A stretch of 64,000 nucleotides of DNA from Antedon mediterranea (lineage: Eukaryota > Echinodermata > Crinoidea > Comatulida > Antedonidae). Both the position numbers and the translations under genes were made by a program. Numbering within the stretch: position 1 is the stretch's first letter; the number at the start of each line of letters is the position of its first letter. The notes beneath the pieces were generated by a model. That model did no database searches. It saw only the letters and a program-made list of their open reading frames with translations, and had not been told where the DNA came from. Positions 20,840-31,680 of the stretch are shown in pieces. The DNA lies in contig NC_092679.1 of the NCBI RefSeq assembly GCF_964355755.1, forward strand, positions 13,196,932-13,260,931, in the 5' to 3' direction.

Positions 20840-22679
20840 CTTCGCTCGCTCCCCCTCTAGGAAGTGTAGACGATGGTTCTCGGAATGATAATGTTCTCCT
20901 TATACATTTTCTGTCGGTTACCATAATTGAAAATGCTTGACATTCGTAAAACTAAACTACTTTGTTTCACAGTGTTTTAGATGATTAATAACATTTTAAA
21001 GTATAGTTTTTATTGTTTGGTAGGGCCCTTTGGGGAGGCGGAGGTCATTTGAGGGAGGTGCTTATTCGAGGGATATATGTTAAATTTTTTAGTTCTAATA
21101 ATATGGTAACATTTATAATCAAATGAAATCCTCTCATAGATAATTATGAAAAGTGGTAAAAAAGAATAACAAATGCTTGGTAAATTGCAGATAACAGTGC
21201 GGTGAATTCTACTACAAATAGTATAATTGTGTTATTATAAATATGTGGATGGACGTTTATTAGATAGTTGGGTTGTGGGGGGGGGGGTGTTATTATTCAA
21301 AATGATGTTTTATTGGAGAGGCGTTTATTCAAATGAATACCATCCTAATAATTATTAATACATTATTTAATTTAATCATCTTTTGAAACTAACTGCCGTG
21401 ACAGAGTGGGCCCAAGAAAGAAGACATTACGGCTTGCAACATGGGCAGACATCTCGGTCCTAACGGGACACAGGAAGATAGCCTACAGTTATTCCTGCAA
21501 GCTTACTCAATAAAACTCAGCTATCGGGATTTCACTCGAAAAATGTCTTATCAAATCTCCCTATGTAATTTTATAATACTATTCCCCACAATATATTCTG
21601 ATTCTTTATGGCGTATATTTAATTTGATCTTTATTAATTTGCAGTATAATTCCTATTATTTAACTACTGTACCTTCACACACGTGTGGTATGTTTTAAAA
21701 TAAACAAAAAACTATGGAACGCCGTTTACGCAACATTTCGATGATATGAATTTTATGACGCGATATGTGAATGAAATGCATCGATATGAATTGAATGGCG
21801 TGATATATGAATGAAATGTTTTGAATTGAATGCTTTGAATTGAATGTTTTGAATGAAATGTTTTGAATGAAATGTTTTGAATTGAATGTTTTGAATAAAA
21901 TGTTTTGAATGAAATGTTTTGAATGAAATGTTTTGAATGAAATGTTTTGAATGAAATGTTTGAATTGAATTGAAAAGTCAAACTATTGGCGGCGTATGTC
22001 ATTCCCGCTCGCGATTTTTTTTCAACCTCTTAAATAGGCCTAAGCATGGGTACCCTCATCTCCTTTCAACGCTGTCATCAATATGAATCCTTTACAGAGA
22101 CTCCCTAACAGACCTGAAACATTGGAATACATATTTCCGAACCCAGGTCTGTTAGGATTCTCTGTAAAGGCAGCGTGGAAGAAAGGAGATGAGGGTACCC
22201 AGGCTTAGGCCTAAGAGGTTGAGAAAATAATCGCGAGCGAAAATGACATACGCCACCAATAGTTTGACTTTTCAATTCAATTCAAACATTTCATTCAAAA
22301 CATTTCATTCAAAACATTTCATTTAAAACATTTCATTCAAAACATTTCATTCAAAACATTTCATTCAAAACATTTCATTCAAAACATTTCATTCAAAACA
22401 TTTCATTCAAAATATTCAATTCAAAGCATTCAATTCAAAACATTTCATTCATATATCGCACCATTTAATTCATATCGATGCATTTCATTCACATATCGCG
22501 TCATAAAATTCATATCATCGAAATGTTGCGTAAACGGCGTTCCATAAAAAACTGAAATGGCTATGATTAATGGCCAATTTTTTTTTCGTCTTCCAAAGAG
22601 ACACTGTATTGATTGATGGAAAGTGCCTGTTTTCAGTCACCTTTAGGGTCAAATCTATTATTTTAACTGCTCCCTGGTG
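20840..22679. repeat. Tandem duplication, first unit (with foldback inserted)
   Basis: Starting at CGCTCGCTCCCCCTCTAGG, this unit of about 1 kb plus the foldback insert is repeated at 22680-23682. Identity is very high: differences include a deletion near 21140 and a G-run of 11 here against 16 in the second unit. Both units carry an 85-codon frame (21441-21698; 23279-23536) whose starts lie in GGGCCCAAGAAAGAAGACAT sequence. A diverged inverted version is at about 24900-25640. The frame is conserved only because the duplication is recent; I do not call it a gene. Confidence 0.85.
21714..22545. mobile_element. Foldback element 2, 832 bp, with 8-bp TSD
   Basis: Perfectly ended inverted repeat: ATGGAACGCCGTTTACGCAA and its complement at the two ends, flanked by AAAAAACT on both sides (21706-21713; 22546-22553). 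The arms are about 350 bp and built of 14-bp subrepeats (GAAATGTTTTGAAT). A short central spacer (about 22095-22130) separates GTACCCTCATCTCC inverted segments. The second tandem unit has the uninserted site (AAACAAAAAACTGAAATGG at about 23542), which fixes the boundaries. There is no coding capacity. TU-like foldback architecture with an 8-bp duplication. Confidence 0.92.
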
Positions 22680-23682
22680 TATCGCTCGCTCCCCTCTAGG
22701 AAGTGTAGACGATGGTTCTCGGAATGATAATGTTCTCCTTACATTTTCTGTCGGTTACCATTATTGAAAATGCTTGACATTCGTAAAACTAAACTACTTT
22801 GTTTCACAGTGTTTTAGATGATTAATAACATTTTAAAGTATAGTTTTTATTGTTTGGTAGGGCCCTTTGGGGAGGCGGAGGTCATTTGAGGGAGGTGCTT
22901 ATTCGAGGGATATATGTTAAATTTTTTAGTTCTAATAATATGGTAACATTTATAATCAAATGAAATCCTCTCATAGATATGAAAAGTGGTAAAAAAGAAT
23001 AACAAATGCTTGGTAAATTGCAGATAACAGTGCGGTGAATTCTACTACAAATAGTATAATTGTGTTATTATAAATATGTGGATGGACGTTTATTAGATAG
23101 TTGGGTTGTGGGGGGGGGGGGGGGGTGTTATTATTCAAAGTGATGTTTTATTGGAGAGGCGTTTATTCAAATGAATACCATCCTAATAATTATTAATACA
23201 TTATTTAATTTAATCATCTTTTGAAACTAACTGCCGTGACAGAGTGGGCCCAAGAAAGAAGACATTACGGCTTGCAACATGGGCAGACATCTCGGTCCTA
23301 ACGGGACACAGGAAGATAGCCTACAGTTATTCCTGCAAACTTACTCAATAAAACTCAGCTATCGGGATTTCACTCGAAAAATGTCTTATCAAATCTCCCT
23401 ATGTAATTTTATAATACTATTCCCCACAATATATTCTGATTCTTTATGGCGTATATTTAATTTGATCTTTATTAATTTGCAGTATAATTCCTATTATTTA
23501 ACTACTGTACCTTCACACATGTGTGGTATGTTTTAAAATAAACAAAAAACTGAAATGGCTATGATTAATGGCCAATTTTTTTTTCGTCTTCCAAAGGGAC
23601 ACTGTATTGATTGATGGAAAGTGCCTGTTTCCAGTCACCTTTAGGGTCAAATCTATTATTTTAACTGCTCCCTGGTGTATAA
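22680..23682. repeat. Tandem duplication, second unit (empty site)
   Basis: Matches 20840-22679 without the 832-bp foldback and one copy of its target duplication. It ends TAACTGCTCCCTGGTGTAT, as does the first unit. A 16-G run at 23110-23125 is longer than the first unit's run and could form G-quadruplexes or be unstable. Confidence 0.85.
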
Positions 23683-23718
23683 AAGAGAGAAAATATTTGA
23701 AACTAAGGTGAACTTATC

Positions 23719-24783
23719 TTAAACCCGGAAATTACTTTGACCGGGAAGAATTGAAATTGAGAGGAAAATCCAATGTTGAAATCATAAATGTTGTTAAAAA
23801 ACTCTTTATAATATCTTCCTAAGATATAAATATGGAACAATAGCGTCGGCGTGCACACTAATGTTATCAAATCTACGTTTCGCGGTACATCTCGGATAGA
23901 TAAGGTAGGTATCCAAGGCGGAGATTTGTAGAGAAGTTTTTGCATTGTGCTCGCCTATGTCAGAATTAACCATAATTTATATATAGATACTTAAACTGTA
24001 CATTCTGCATTAGGTACAGTAGTTTCATGGTTTCTTGATTATTAAACATTTTGTAGATTAAAATAAACCGTCAATGTTTTTAGAACTACAGTTTAAACTT
24101 TATAATTAGACAGTTTGACCGCTAAATCAATATAATATTTAAAAATGTACATATATATTATAATTAATTTTTTTTTTATCTTTCCATACATCTAGTTCCA
24201 TATCTGATTACATATTAAAGTTTTCTCTTAAAACATTTTCATCTCAGTACACTTTGCATATTATTCTATTAACAATGTTTGTTTTTATCGTCTGCTTACA
24301 TTTAAGTTTTTTTAAAGTTGTATTCATTTCATTACATATTATCACATTTTCCATTATTTTTTGTTTTTTTCTTTTCCATATATAATTTCTACTAGTACTG
24401 CTTTCCTCTTTTTATACATATAATCTCTTTAACCCATTTCAATTAACACTTTTTTTTATTAATATAGTTGTTTTTGTTTTGTTTTTTTTTCATCTACATA
24501 CGCATTCGTTTCTTTATACAATTATCTATATATAAATTATGGTTAATTCTGACATAGGCGAGCACAATGCAAAAACTTCGGTACAAATCTCCGCTATGGA
24601 TACCTACCTTATCTATCTCAGATGTACCGCGAAGCGTAGATTTGATAACATTAGTTTTCACATCGACGCTATTGTTCCATATTTCTATCTTAGGAAGATA
24701 TTATAAAGGGTTTTATAAGAAATTTTCTGATTTCAATCGGTAAATTTTAACTCTACGCGCGGTAAGTAATTTCCGGGTTAACG
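23719..24783. mobile_element. Inverted-repeat element flanked by TTAA (piggyBac-like, non-autonomous)
   Basis: Arms of about 260-270 bp (23722-23990 and 24520-24779) are inverted copies, e.g. TTGTGCTCGCCTATGTCAG against CTGACATAGGCGAGCACAA. The ends read CTTAA(A)CCCGGAAATTACTT and AAGTAATTTCCGGGTTAAC, so TTAA flanks CCCGG…CCGGG, which fits the piggyBac pattern except for one extra A on the left. The AT-rich interior (23990-24530) is collinear with 46540-47060, where no arms are present. No transposase is visible. Confidence 0.65.
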
Positions 24784-24899
24784 GTAAGGTGTGTCAATCA
24801 CCTTGCAAGTTCCCTGCATGGTTGGTTTCAACCAGGGAGTTGTAAAACAACTCCCTGTTTCAACTAAGTTGGCCGTTGGTAATTGGTGGCGATAGCCAT

Positions 24900-25640
24900 T
24901 TTGATTTTTTGTTTATTTTCGGACCGCGCGTGTGAAGGTATAGTACTGTAGTACATAAAGATCAAATTAAATATATTCATAAACATAGGAGTATTATTAT
25001 TATATTATAATTATATAAAATTACATCGAGAGAATTAATGATAAGAGCTTTTGTTTGAAATTTAATCGAATGAAACCCCGATAGCCGAGTTGTTGAGTAA
25101 GCTGCCAGTACTTTATGTATACTATGCGCTATCTGTGTCCTGTCAGGACCCTGGATACTTCTGCCCATGTTGCAAGCCGTCTAAAACGTCTTCCTTCTTA
25201 GGCCAAAACGGCTCACTGTGTCGCGGAATAATGTATTAATAATACCGATTAGGATGGTATTTATTTGAATAAACGCCTGGAACACCTCCCCAATAAAACA
25301 TCAATTAAAATAATTATCGCCACTCCTCCTCCCCCCATATCCAAATACCATCTAATTAACGCCCATCCACATTTATACACACAATATTGTATTATATTTA
25401 TAACACAATTATACTATTTTTGAGTAGATTTCATCGGACTGTTATCTACAATTTACCAAGCATTTGTTATTCTTTTTTACCACTTTTCATATCTACAATA
25501 AACACTATACGTAAAACGCTATTAATCATCTAAGACACTGTGAGTGAGTAGGTTTAGTTTTACCAATATCAAAAGCATTTAAATAATGGTAACTGATCGA
25601 AATCGTCCAGGCCAGAATGTCCTTCTAAAACTTTTTACCC
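24900..25640 (-). repeat. Diverged inverted copy of the 20840/22680 unit
   Basis: Read on the minus strand it parallels the tandem unit: GCAACATGGGCAGA-like sequence at 25165, the GAAAGCC/TTATTCAAATAAATACCATC part at 25250-25280, and the C-rich tract at 25325-25345 in place of the G run. Identity is much lower than between the two tandem units, so this is an older copy. Confidence 0.65.
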
Positions 25641-25659
25641 GAGTCATTATCATTCTAAG

Positions 25660-26740
25660 AACCATGTTATTTATGTGAAGAATGTGTAGATTATAAATAA
25701 CTTATTTAATAGAAAAGAATAGATAAAGTGCACTTTACAGGCCTACATCAATGTGTTTGCCAATGCATTAGGCCTCATTGTTTGTTTGTTTTTTTGTCAT
25801 CTGAAAAAATCTTACTATCGCTATATTAGTTTATATTATACAAATTGCTAAAAAAGCAATTGCTAAGTATTTTGATTTGTTTTATACTTTTAAGTAACCT
25901 TCATTTTAAAAGATAATTAAGATATCGTAGATATTCGTTTTAAATATTATAGAATCGGTTTGTATTAATTATAATTTTAATTATAACTACTGTGTCATAA
26001 TGCGCAATTTAAAAGTAAAGTAGAATTAGTAAAAATTGTGTGATGTTGTTTGTATTATTTGAGTTTGTTATAGGCTTACTTTACTGACAATGATGCGAGT
26101 AAACCGGATCTCTATCAAATGTAGGTTACATGAGCGAAATGCTTCGATAGTGCCAAGGTGGTTACATAGAGTGTTACAGAGGGAGATTATTAATATTACA
26201 TTGTGTAAGAGCGAGATGATTCGATAGTGCGAAGGTGGTTACATAGTGTTTACAGCGGGAGATTATTAATATTACATTGTGTAAGAGCGAGATGGTTCGA
26301 TAGTGCGAATGTGGTTACATAGTGTTACAGAGGGAGATTATTTATAATTACATTGTGTAAGAGCGAGATGATTCGATAGTGCGAAGGTGGTTACATAGTA
26401 TATTAATATTAATATTACATTGTGTAAGAGTGAGATGGTTATATAGTGCGAATGTGGTTACATAATGTTTACAGCGGGAGATTATTAATATTAGGCCTAC
26501 ATTGTGTAAGAATGAGATGGTTAGATAGTGCGAATGTGTTTACATGGAAGATTCAATTGGCTTCACTGACAATTCCACCTTCACCAAATTGTATTCAATG
26601 TGAAGTTTCTCAACGTGTGGTTTACAAGAACAAGTTAGTTTCTATACACGGAAATCTTTAGTAAAAGGCGAAATATACTTGCGTGGACCGGAACTAGACT
26701 AGAGAAACCAGAGTAAAGAGAAACATGTACAATAATTATA
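25660..26740. repeat. Segmental duplication block shared with 47707-49780
   Basis: GAAGAATGTGTAGATTATAA (25678) onward matches 47727 onward. CACTGACAATTCCACCTTCA (26563) matches 48690, and CTATACACGGAAATCTTTAG (26642) matches 49705. The same order and strand show a duplicated segment later expanded by insertions in the right-hand copy. Confidence 0.8.
26110..26535. repeat. About 76-bp tandem repeat (5-6 units)
   Basis: Units contain GAGCGAGATGATTCGATAGT, GCGAAGGTGGTTACATAGTG and GGGAGATTATTAATATTACA. The paralogous block at about 48183-48230 has only one unit, so the array expanded after the duplication. Confidence 0.85.
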
Positions 26741-26950
26741 TATGCATACCTATCGAAATAATTATGTTTAGATTAAGTGTGATATTGACAACCTTAATGG
26801 AATTAGAGAAATGTCATTAGCAATAATAATTCTAATCCTTCTTAAATCATTCAAATAATACTGTAGGCCTATATTAAGAAGGATTCTGGATTTAAATTGG
26901 ATTTCAAATATCGTTTATTTACAATAAGCTACCTAATAACTATTATAGCA

Positions 26951-27040
26951 AGTGGAGTTGTGGCTTGGTGGTTATGATGCTTGACTGCCACTCCAAGGAT
27001 CCTGGGTGCAAGTCCCGTCACAAAAAAAAACAATAATATA
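26951..27040 (+). mobile_element. SINE family 1, tRNA-like head
   Basis: GTGGCTTGGTGGTTATGATG (A-box-like) followed by GGTGCAAGTCCCG (B-box-like) and an A run. It lacks complementary acceptor arms and so is a tRNA-derived SINE fragment and not a tRNA gene. Confidence 0.6.
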
Positions 27041-27469
27041 GACATGTCAAAATGAAGAATTAATAACGGGAAAAAAATGTCTAAGCTAGTGTGTTGGTTG
27101 TTATCATATAAGTATGTAGCCCTAAATGTAGCATAATGTATTTTTTGAATATACAATATATATTTAGGATAGTATATACAAAAAAATGTCAAAAATATGA
27201 GAAAATTATAAATTAATTAAATTGTAAATTTTTAAAAATGTGTAAACCCATTCTTAAAATGTCAATAATGAATATTTTAATGAAAATGTAATGAAGTTGA
27301 TATTTAAAATGGGGTTCTTTTATAAGCATTTCCCCTACTCCTTTTTTGTTTGTTTAAATCAATATTTTTATTTCTTATTGTCATTGTGTAATTTTCAACG
27401 TAAAAGAAATTGTCATTGCCATTTTTGGATTTGTTCATGTTTTTTATAGACAATACTGTTTGTTTTATA

Positions 27470-27600
27470 ACACACCTTATAGTTTTATTCAATTTAATTA
27501 TCGTAAATCATTGAAGAATGCTAGGCCGGGAAGCTAGGCCATTGAAAAGGCATTTGGACGCCGAGTAGAGCCGTATAGACGGCGTGCACAACAAGTTGAT
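27470..27600 (+). repeat. Conserved flank block shared with loci A and D
   Basis: TAGGCCATTGAAAAGGCATT and neighbours match 4780-4830 and 61265-61330. It places this stretch as part of a duplicated receptor locus, 300 bp upstream of a broken signal-peptide exon. Confidence 0.75.
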
Positions 27601-27876
27601 GTTCGCGAACGCGATCAGTCAAAAACGTCTCACGTTTACACAAAAAGCTGAACGTGCATTAGAGCGCGTAAATTATCACCACTAGATATCACTTTTTCGT
27701 TAGATATGCCATCACAGGGCAGGTCATTCAAATGACACGCGATGTGTAATTGACCAATCACACTGCAAGAATACAATCATCAGGCATGTTACAAAGCAAG
27801 CAAAACAAACATTAACCAGACACAGTACGAACTGTCGGAGATAAAGTTTAGAGTTTATACAGAATTGTGTAAAAAG

Positions 27877-27926
27877 ATGTTCATCTTTCAAATCCTCGTG
27901 ATATTGGCCGCTTTCTAGCTGTTCAT
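27877..27926 (+). pseudogene. Broken signal-peptide exon of an LRR-receptor copy (locus B)
   Basis: Paralogous to the first exon of the receptor at 36128-36188, including the 20 nt upstream (ACAGAATTGTGTAAAAAGAT). It starts MFIFQILVILA, then has lost about 10 nt of the hydrophobic core, so the frame hits TAG at 27916. The splice donor GTACG is replaced by TGTATG. No LRR or 7TM exons follow nearby, so the remainder of this copy is deleted or displaced. Confidence 0.8.
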
Positions 27927-27929
27927 GTA

Positions 27930-30190
27930 TGACTGTTTATTAATTTATCATAATAATTATAAGTTAATAGTCAAGAACTGGTTTAGATTATCTATTAAAA
28001 TAAGTTACCCGATCGATATTTGATAGTCAAAAAGCTGATTTAGATTATCTATTAAAATGAGTTAGTCCGATCGATATCTTTGAATACTGTAGTTTTAATA
28101 AATAAATGTCATTGTGTATGATTTAAGATTAATTTAATTTACAGTATAACAAAAATCGCTATTTTAGAAAATCGCGTGTAGATCACGTAACTATTAATTT
28201 CTATGGTGAATGGCCTATTTGGTCAAAACCCGTTTAGTAGTTTTTACGTAATCTTTCTAACACATAGACAAAGAAACACAGAAACTCATGAAGGCAAATT
28301 TAGGGTGATCTCAAACTTGAACTACAGCAACACGTGCAGTTTAAGTTATATCGATAATAAACAATAGTTTCATTTTTTGATAAGGAGCTCTTTTCATCCC
28401 ATCTGCAACGAGGCATTTAAACGGCTAATGGAAACACCATTTTTTTAGTTAGATTTTATTGTATTTTGTATTTTTATCTGTATTGTGGGTATATTTTAAA
28501 TTCAAATTTAAATTTAAACCATATAATAATAAGAACACACGTTCAAAAAATCTGTCCGTAGTTAAAATAAAAATTATCATCTGACAATAACACTTCATAA
28601 TTAATTTCAAAATTCAAAAACAACATCATAATTAATTAAATTCTCTACTGTATGTAATTATAACCGTATTCCTTGAATCTATAATTGAAATCGACGCCGT
28701 ATAGGCATGGTAATAATTAATTAATTTTATACGTTATAACACTAACCTGGTAATAAAAAGCTACTTTCGCATAAACTAAAGATTCTAAATTTAAGGGATA
28801 GATTTGCTTCAAAAAGTAAAAAAGTAATTACAGTTTATTTCATATTCAGTACAGAATTGTTAAAAAAAATATTTACCTTTAAAATTATCGAAACAATCAT
28901 GGTTTTCGGTCTTTTCTAATAACAGTTGCTACGGCAACGATTTTCGTGTCCATCATTTGTTTTCTGTATTCAATTAGAAAGCCTTGTAAATTATACAAAG
29001 CCCTGTAAATTATACAAATCCCTGTAGATTATAATAATTGTTTATGTAAATGTAATTGTGTAATAAATGTAAATACAAATGTATGTAAAGAGGCCCTTAA
29101 TCTCTCTGTGGCGGAGCTTATAAATACGAATTTAATTTGGGTATATCAGGGAAAAGTGAAAGTACAATTAATTTCAATCTTCCATGGGTATATATATATA
29201 TATACCTTTATACCCTCTCCCCTCAACACATCAACCCAACCTGAACTCTCTCCCCTCCCCGTCCCACCTCATATATCTTCCCTGTGTATATAAACATCTA
29301 TACCCTCTACTCTCAACACATCAACCCAACCTAAACTCCCCTCCCCACCCCACCTCATATACACCCCAACCATGACAAATCGTTTAGTTAACAAAAAGAA
29401 CGTAAGCCCAAAAACTCACTCTCTCTGGCGGACAAACTGCATATTAGGCCTATCTTAATTGTAAAAAACTGCATTCTTCTATCTTTAAACGGGCATTCAA
29501 ATTTGATATAACTTGGGTATAATCCGTCAGTCTGGCAGTATCACATTAAAAAAAATGAAATTTATATTATTTTCAGTGACAGAATGTCGTAATCCTATAC
29601 ATTCTCCGACATGAGCCGACAATTGGCCTACCTTCACTGTTATAACAATTATTACCCCAACGGCTTATTTGATGATTGATGTAGAATGTAACTGTTGCTA
29701 TAATCGATCAATATAAATTTAAATACAAATTAATGTGAAGAGGCCCTCTCTCAGGAGGACACTTCACAGTTTGATAGGCCTATCCATTCGAACTGTTTTG
29801 AGCGATGAAATCAACGACTTATCTGATGTTTATGTAGATGTACCTGATTTATAATCGATCCATATAAATTTAAATACAAATTAATGTAAAGAGGCCTTTA
29901 ATCTCTCTCTCCCCGAACACTTCAGATATTTTTAAAAATGTATGTTATAAATACATAAATATTTTTAAATTGTAACAAATCACGTAATAAACAATTGTGA
30001 AAAGTTATACCAGTATAAGTAATAACAATACGAGTAATTGACAGTCTACTACACTGTAAGTTACAATACCTAGATGGTACGCTTGCTTCGCTTGCTATTG
30101 CTATAATGATACCTCCTATTGTCGTGGTTGGTGTATAGATTGTTCTAGATGGAATACAATTGTACACGCACACAGAATTGTAAGTATGAC
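27930..30190. other. AT-rich non-coding with small tandem repeats
   Basis: The first few hundred bases resemble intron 1 of the receptor (CCGATCGATA at about 28010 and 28065; compare 36270). Three about 20-bp repeats (CCCTGTAAATTATACAAA) occur at 28980-29030. A pyrimidine-rich two-copy repeat of about 105 bp (ACCCTCTCCCCTCAACACAT) lies at 29205-29370. A TTAAATACAAATTAATGTGA block near 29720 recurs at 29868. No gene is supported. Confidence 0.5.
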
Positions 30191-30199
30191 TGTTGATAT

Positions 30200-30300
30200 T
30201 ATAAGGCTTACCTTGAAATATATACTGATGAAGGGCTAGTGTTGCCCGAAAGCTCTGCTAACTTTTCTGGCTGTTTACTTTATCGTTTTGATTTAGCTTT
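30200..30300 (+). mobile_element. Possible Penelope-like element 3' tail
   Basis: CTGATGAAGGGCTAGTGTTGC followed by CGAAAGCTCTGC resembles the non-coding tails after GIY-YIG-type Penelope-like elements (compare 35780-35880 and, inverted, about 52200-52260). No coding part is attached, so this is only suggestive. Confidence 0.35.
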
Positions 30301-30359
30301 TCGCTTTTTTTTTGTATCTCCATTGAGATCCAGCCACTGATACCCACAGCATTGTCATT

Positions 30360-30506
30360 TTTTCAGTAATTTGCCTTTGGATATTTAATTTGAAACGATA
30401 AAGATGAGGAAATCTGTGAGAATGAGAAAAAGTCGCCCCAACCGAGACTCGAACTCGGACCGCCTGCTTGATATGCAGATGTCCTAACCACTCGAGGACA
30501 TCGAAA
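30360..30506 (-). mobile_element. SINE family 2, tRNA-derived
   Basis: On the minus strand, GTCCGAGTTCGAGTCTCGG forms a perfect T-arm/B box, preceded by an A-box-like GAGTGGTTAGGAC and followed by GCGACTTTTTCTCATTCTCA and ATCTTTATCGTTTCAAATTA. The acceptor arm does not pair, so it is not a tRNA gene. The same head and body occur at 35112-35320. Confidence 0.7.
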
Positions 30507-30796
30507 TTGAAAATTGCCATCGCACCGGGAAACGCCGTTTAGATAACAAACCGAGGCATATAATAGCTAAATTTCTGTACCGTCCACAAAGAAACCAAGT
30601 CCTAAAACTAGGAAAAGTAAAATTAAAAAGTAAATCACAAAACGTATTTATTACTGAAGATTTACCTGACGCGGACATGAAGAAAAAGAGAGAATTATCT
30701 ACAATTATGGCGCAGGCATATGCCGAAAAACGTAAGCCCGTATTCAGAAATGGACAACTGTTTATCGACGGTAAGCCATACAAGCCACTAAAATAA
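30497..30796 (+). pseudogene. LINE ORF1 C-terminal domain fragment (transposase_22/L1-ORF1p-like)
   Basis: An open frame of 99 codons with no start, entered directly from the SINE head. It contains ENCHRTGKRR, RHIIAKFLYRP, VFITEDLP and FRNGQLFIDGKPYKP. These match the order of motifs in the L1-ORF1p-like C-terminal domain found in invertebrate LINE ORF1 proteins, an RNA-binding chaperone. It lies upstream of, and on the same strand as, the LINE endonuclease/RT frames at 31681, and may be ORF1 of the same element, 5'-truncated by or adjoining the SINE. The 885-bp gap between them is longer than usual, so it could also be separate. Confidence 0.6.
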
Positions 30797-31680
30797 CTAT
30801 AATTAAGTCATTAAGCCAAATTAATTAATGTTCAATTGAACACAATTAATTAATGTTTATGAATTATATTTCATACCTACATTACCGCAGAGTCTATCAT
30901 TGTCTTGTAGAACGTAGACTAATTATGTGATTGTAGTAGTATTTCTACCGTTATAAATTGTAAATAAACGAAGTTTGTTTGTTTATGTCGCGCACCTGGC
31001 TGTTATGTTCTGGATATCTCTGTCCATTCAAACTTTAATCATGTGACCCACGACAGGTGTGCGACGATAGTGTTACATAATGAGAAATACCAACAACAAT
31101 TAAGTGGCTGTTGACGATGTAAGTTTCAACGTAGTTGTTTACCGGTAATTCATCGATGAGTTACTGGGTTGATCAAACTCGTAAACGTTAAACACATCGT
31201 TTTAATGAAACACAACACAACTAAATGTATTTAAGTTATACTATCCGTACTTTACTAGTGATGTATAATGACAAATTATAACAACATTAAGTGGCTGATG
31301 TGATTAATAAGTGAGCGCCGTTATTGAGACATCATGTTCTAGACCGTTTCAACGTAGCTGTTTACCGGCGATGTTTGACTTACCAGTGAGTAACGATAAC
31401 TTGCCATAATAATACATTCTGGACATCGGTGAGTTAGATTGATCAAAATCGTTTAAGTTAACCAAATACTTAATTGGCGTCCATGATCATCATTATTGTT
31501 TCACTGCCTGTCGTTTAGTTGTTGTTGGTATGTCATGATAAAACAATTCATATTACATTGTATATATTGTTATTTATTGTACATACTTGTTAACTTAGGC
31601 TATATAGTGTTAACTATTCTCTGCTGTAAGCAGCTTGCTCAATTTTATTCATTTGTCATTTCCTTTTCTGTCTAATTTAA
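30797..31680 (+). other. Non-coding between LINE ORF1 fragment and ORF2
   Basis: AT-rich with no open frame. It may be the 5' region of the LINE. Two related segments (TTTCAACGTAG(T/C)TGTTTACCGG, at 31125 and 31347, each followed by GATCAAA…GTTAA) suggest an imperfect internal repeat of about 220 bp. Confidence 0.4.

Noticed and set aside
21441-23536. Duplicated 85-codon gene
   Set aside because: The two frames are conserved only because the tandem duplication is recent, and the older inverted copy (24977-25168) does not keep the frame.
30433-30506. tRNA gene on the minus strand
   Set aside because: The T arm is perfect but the acceptor stem does not pair and the same sequence continues into a SINE body found elsewhere.
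30484-30783. 99-codon minus-strand frame
   Set aside because: It is the shadow of the LINE ORF1 domain on the plus strand, which has recognisable motifs.
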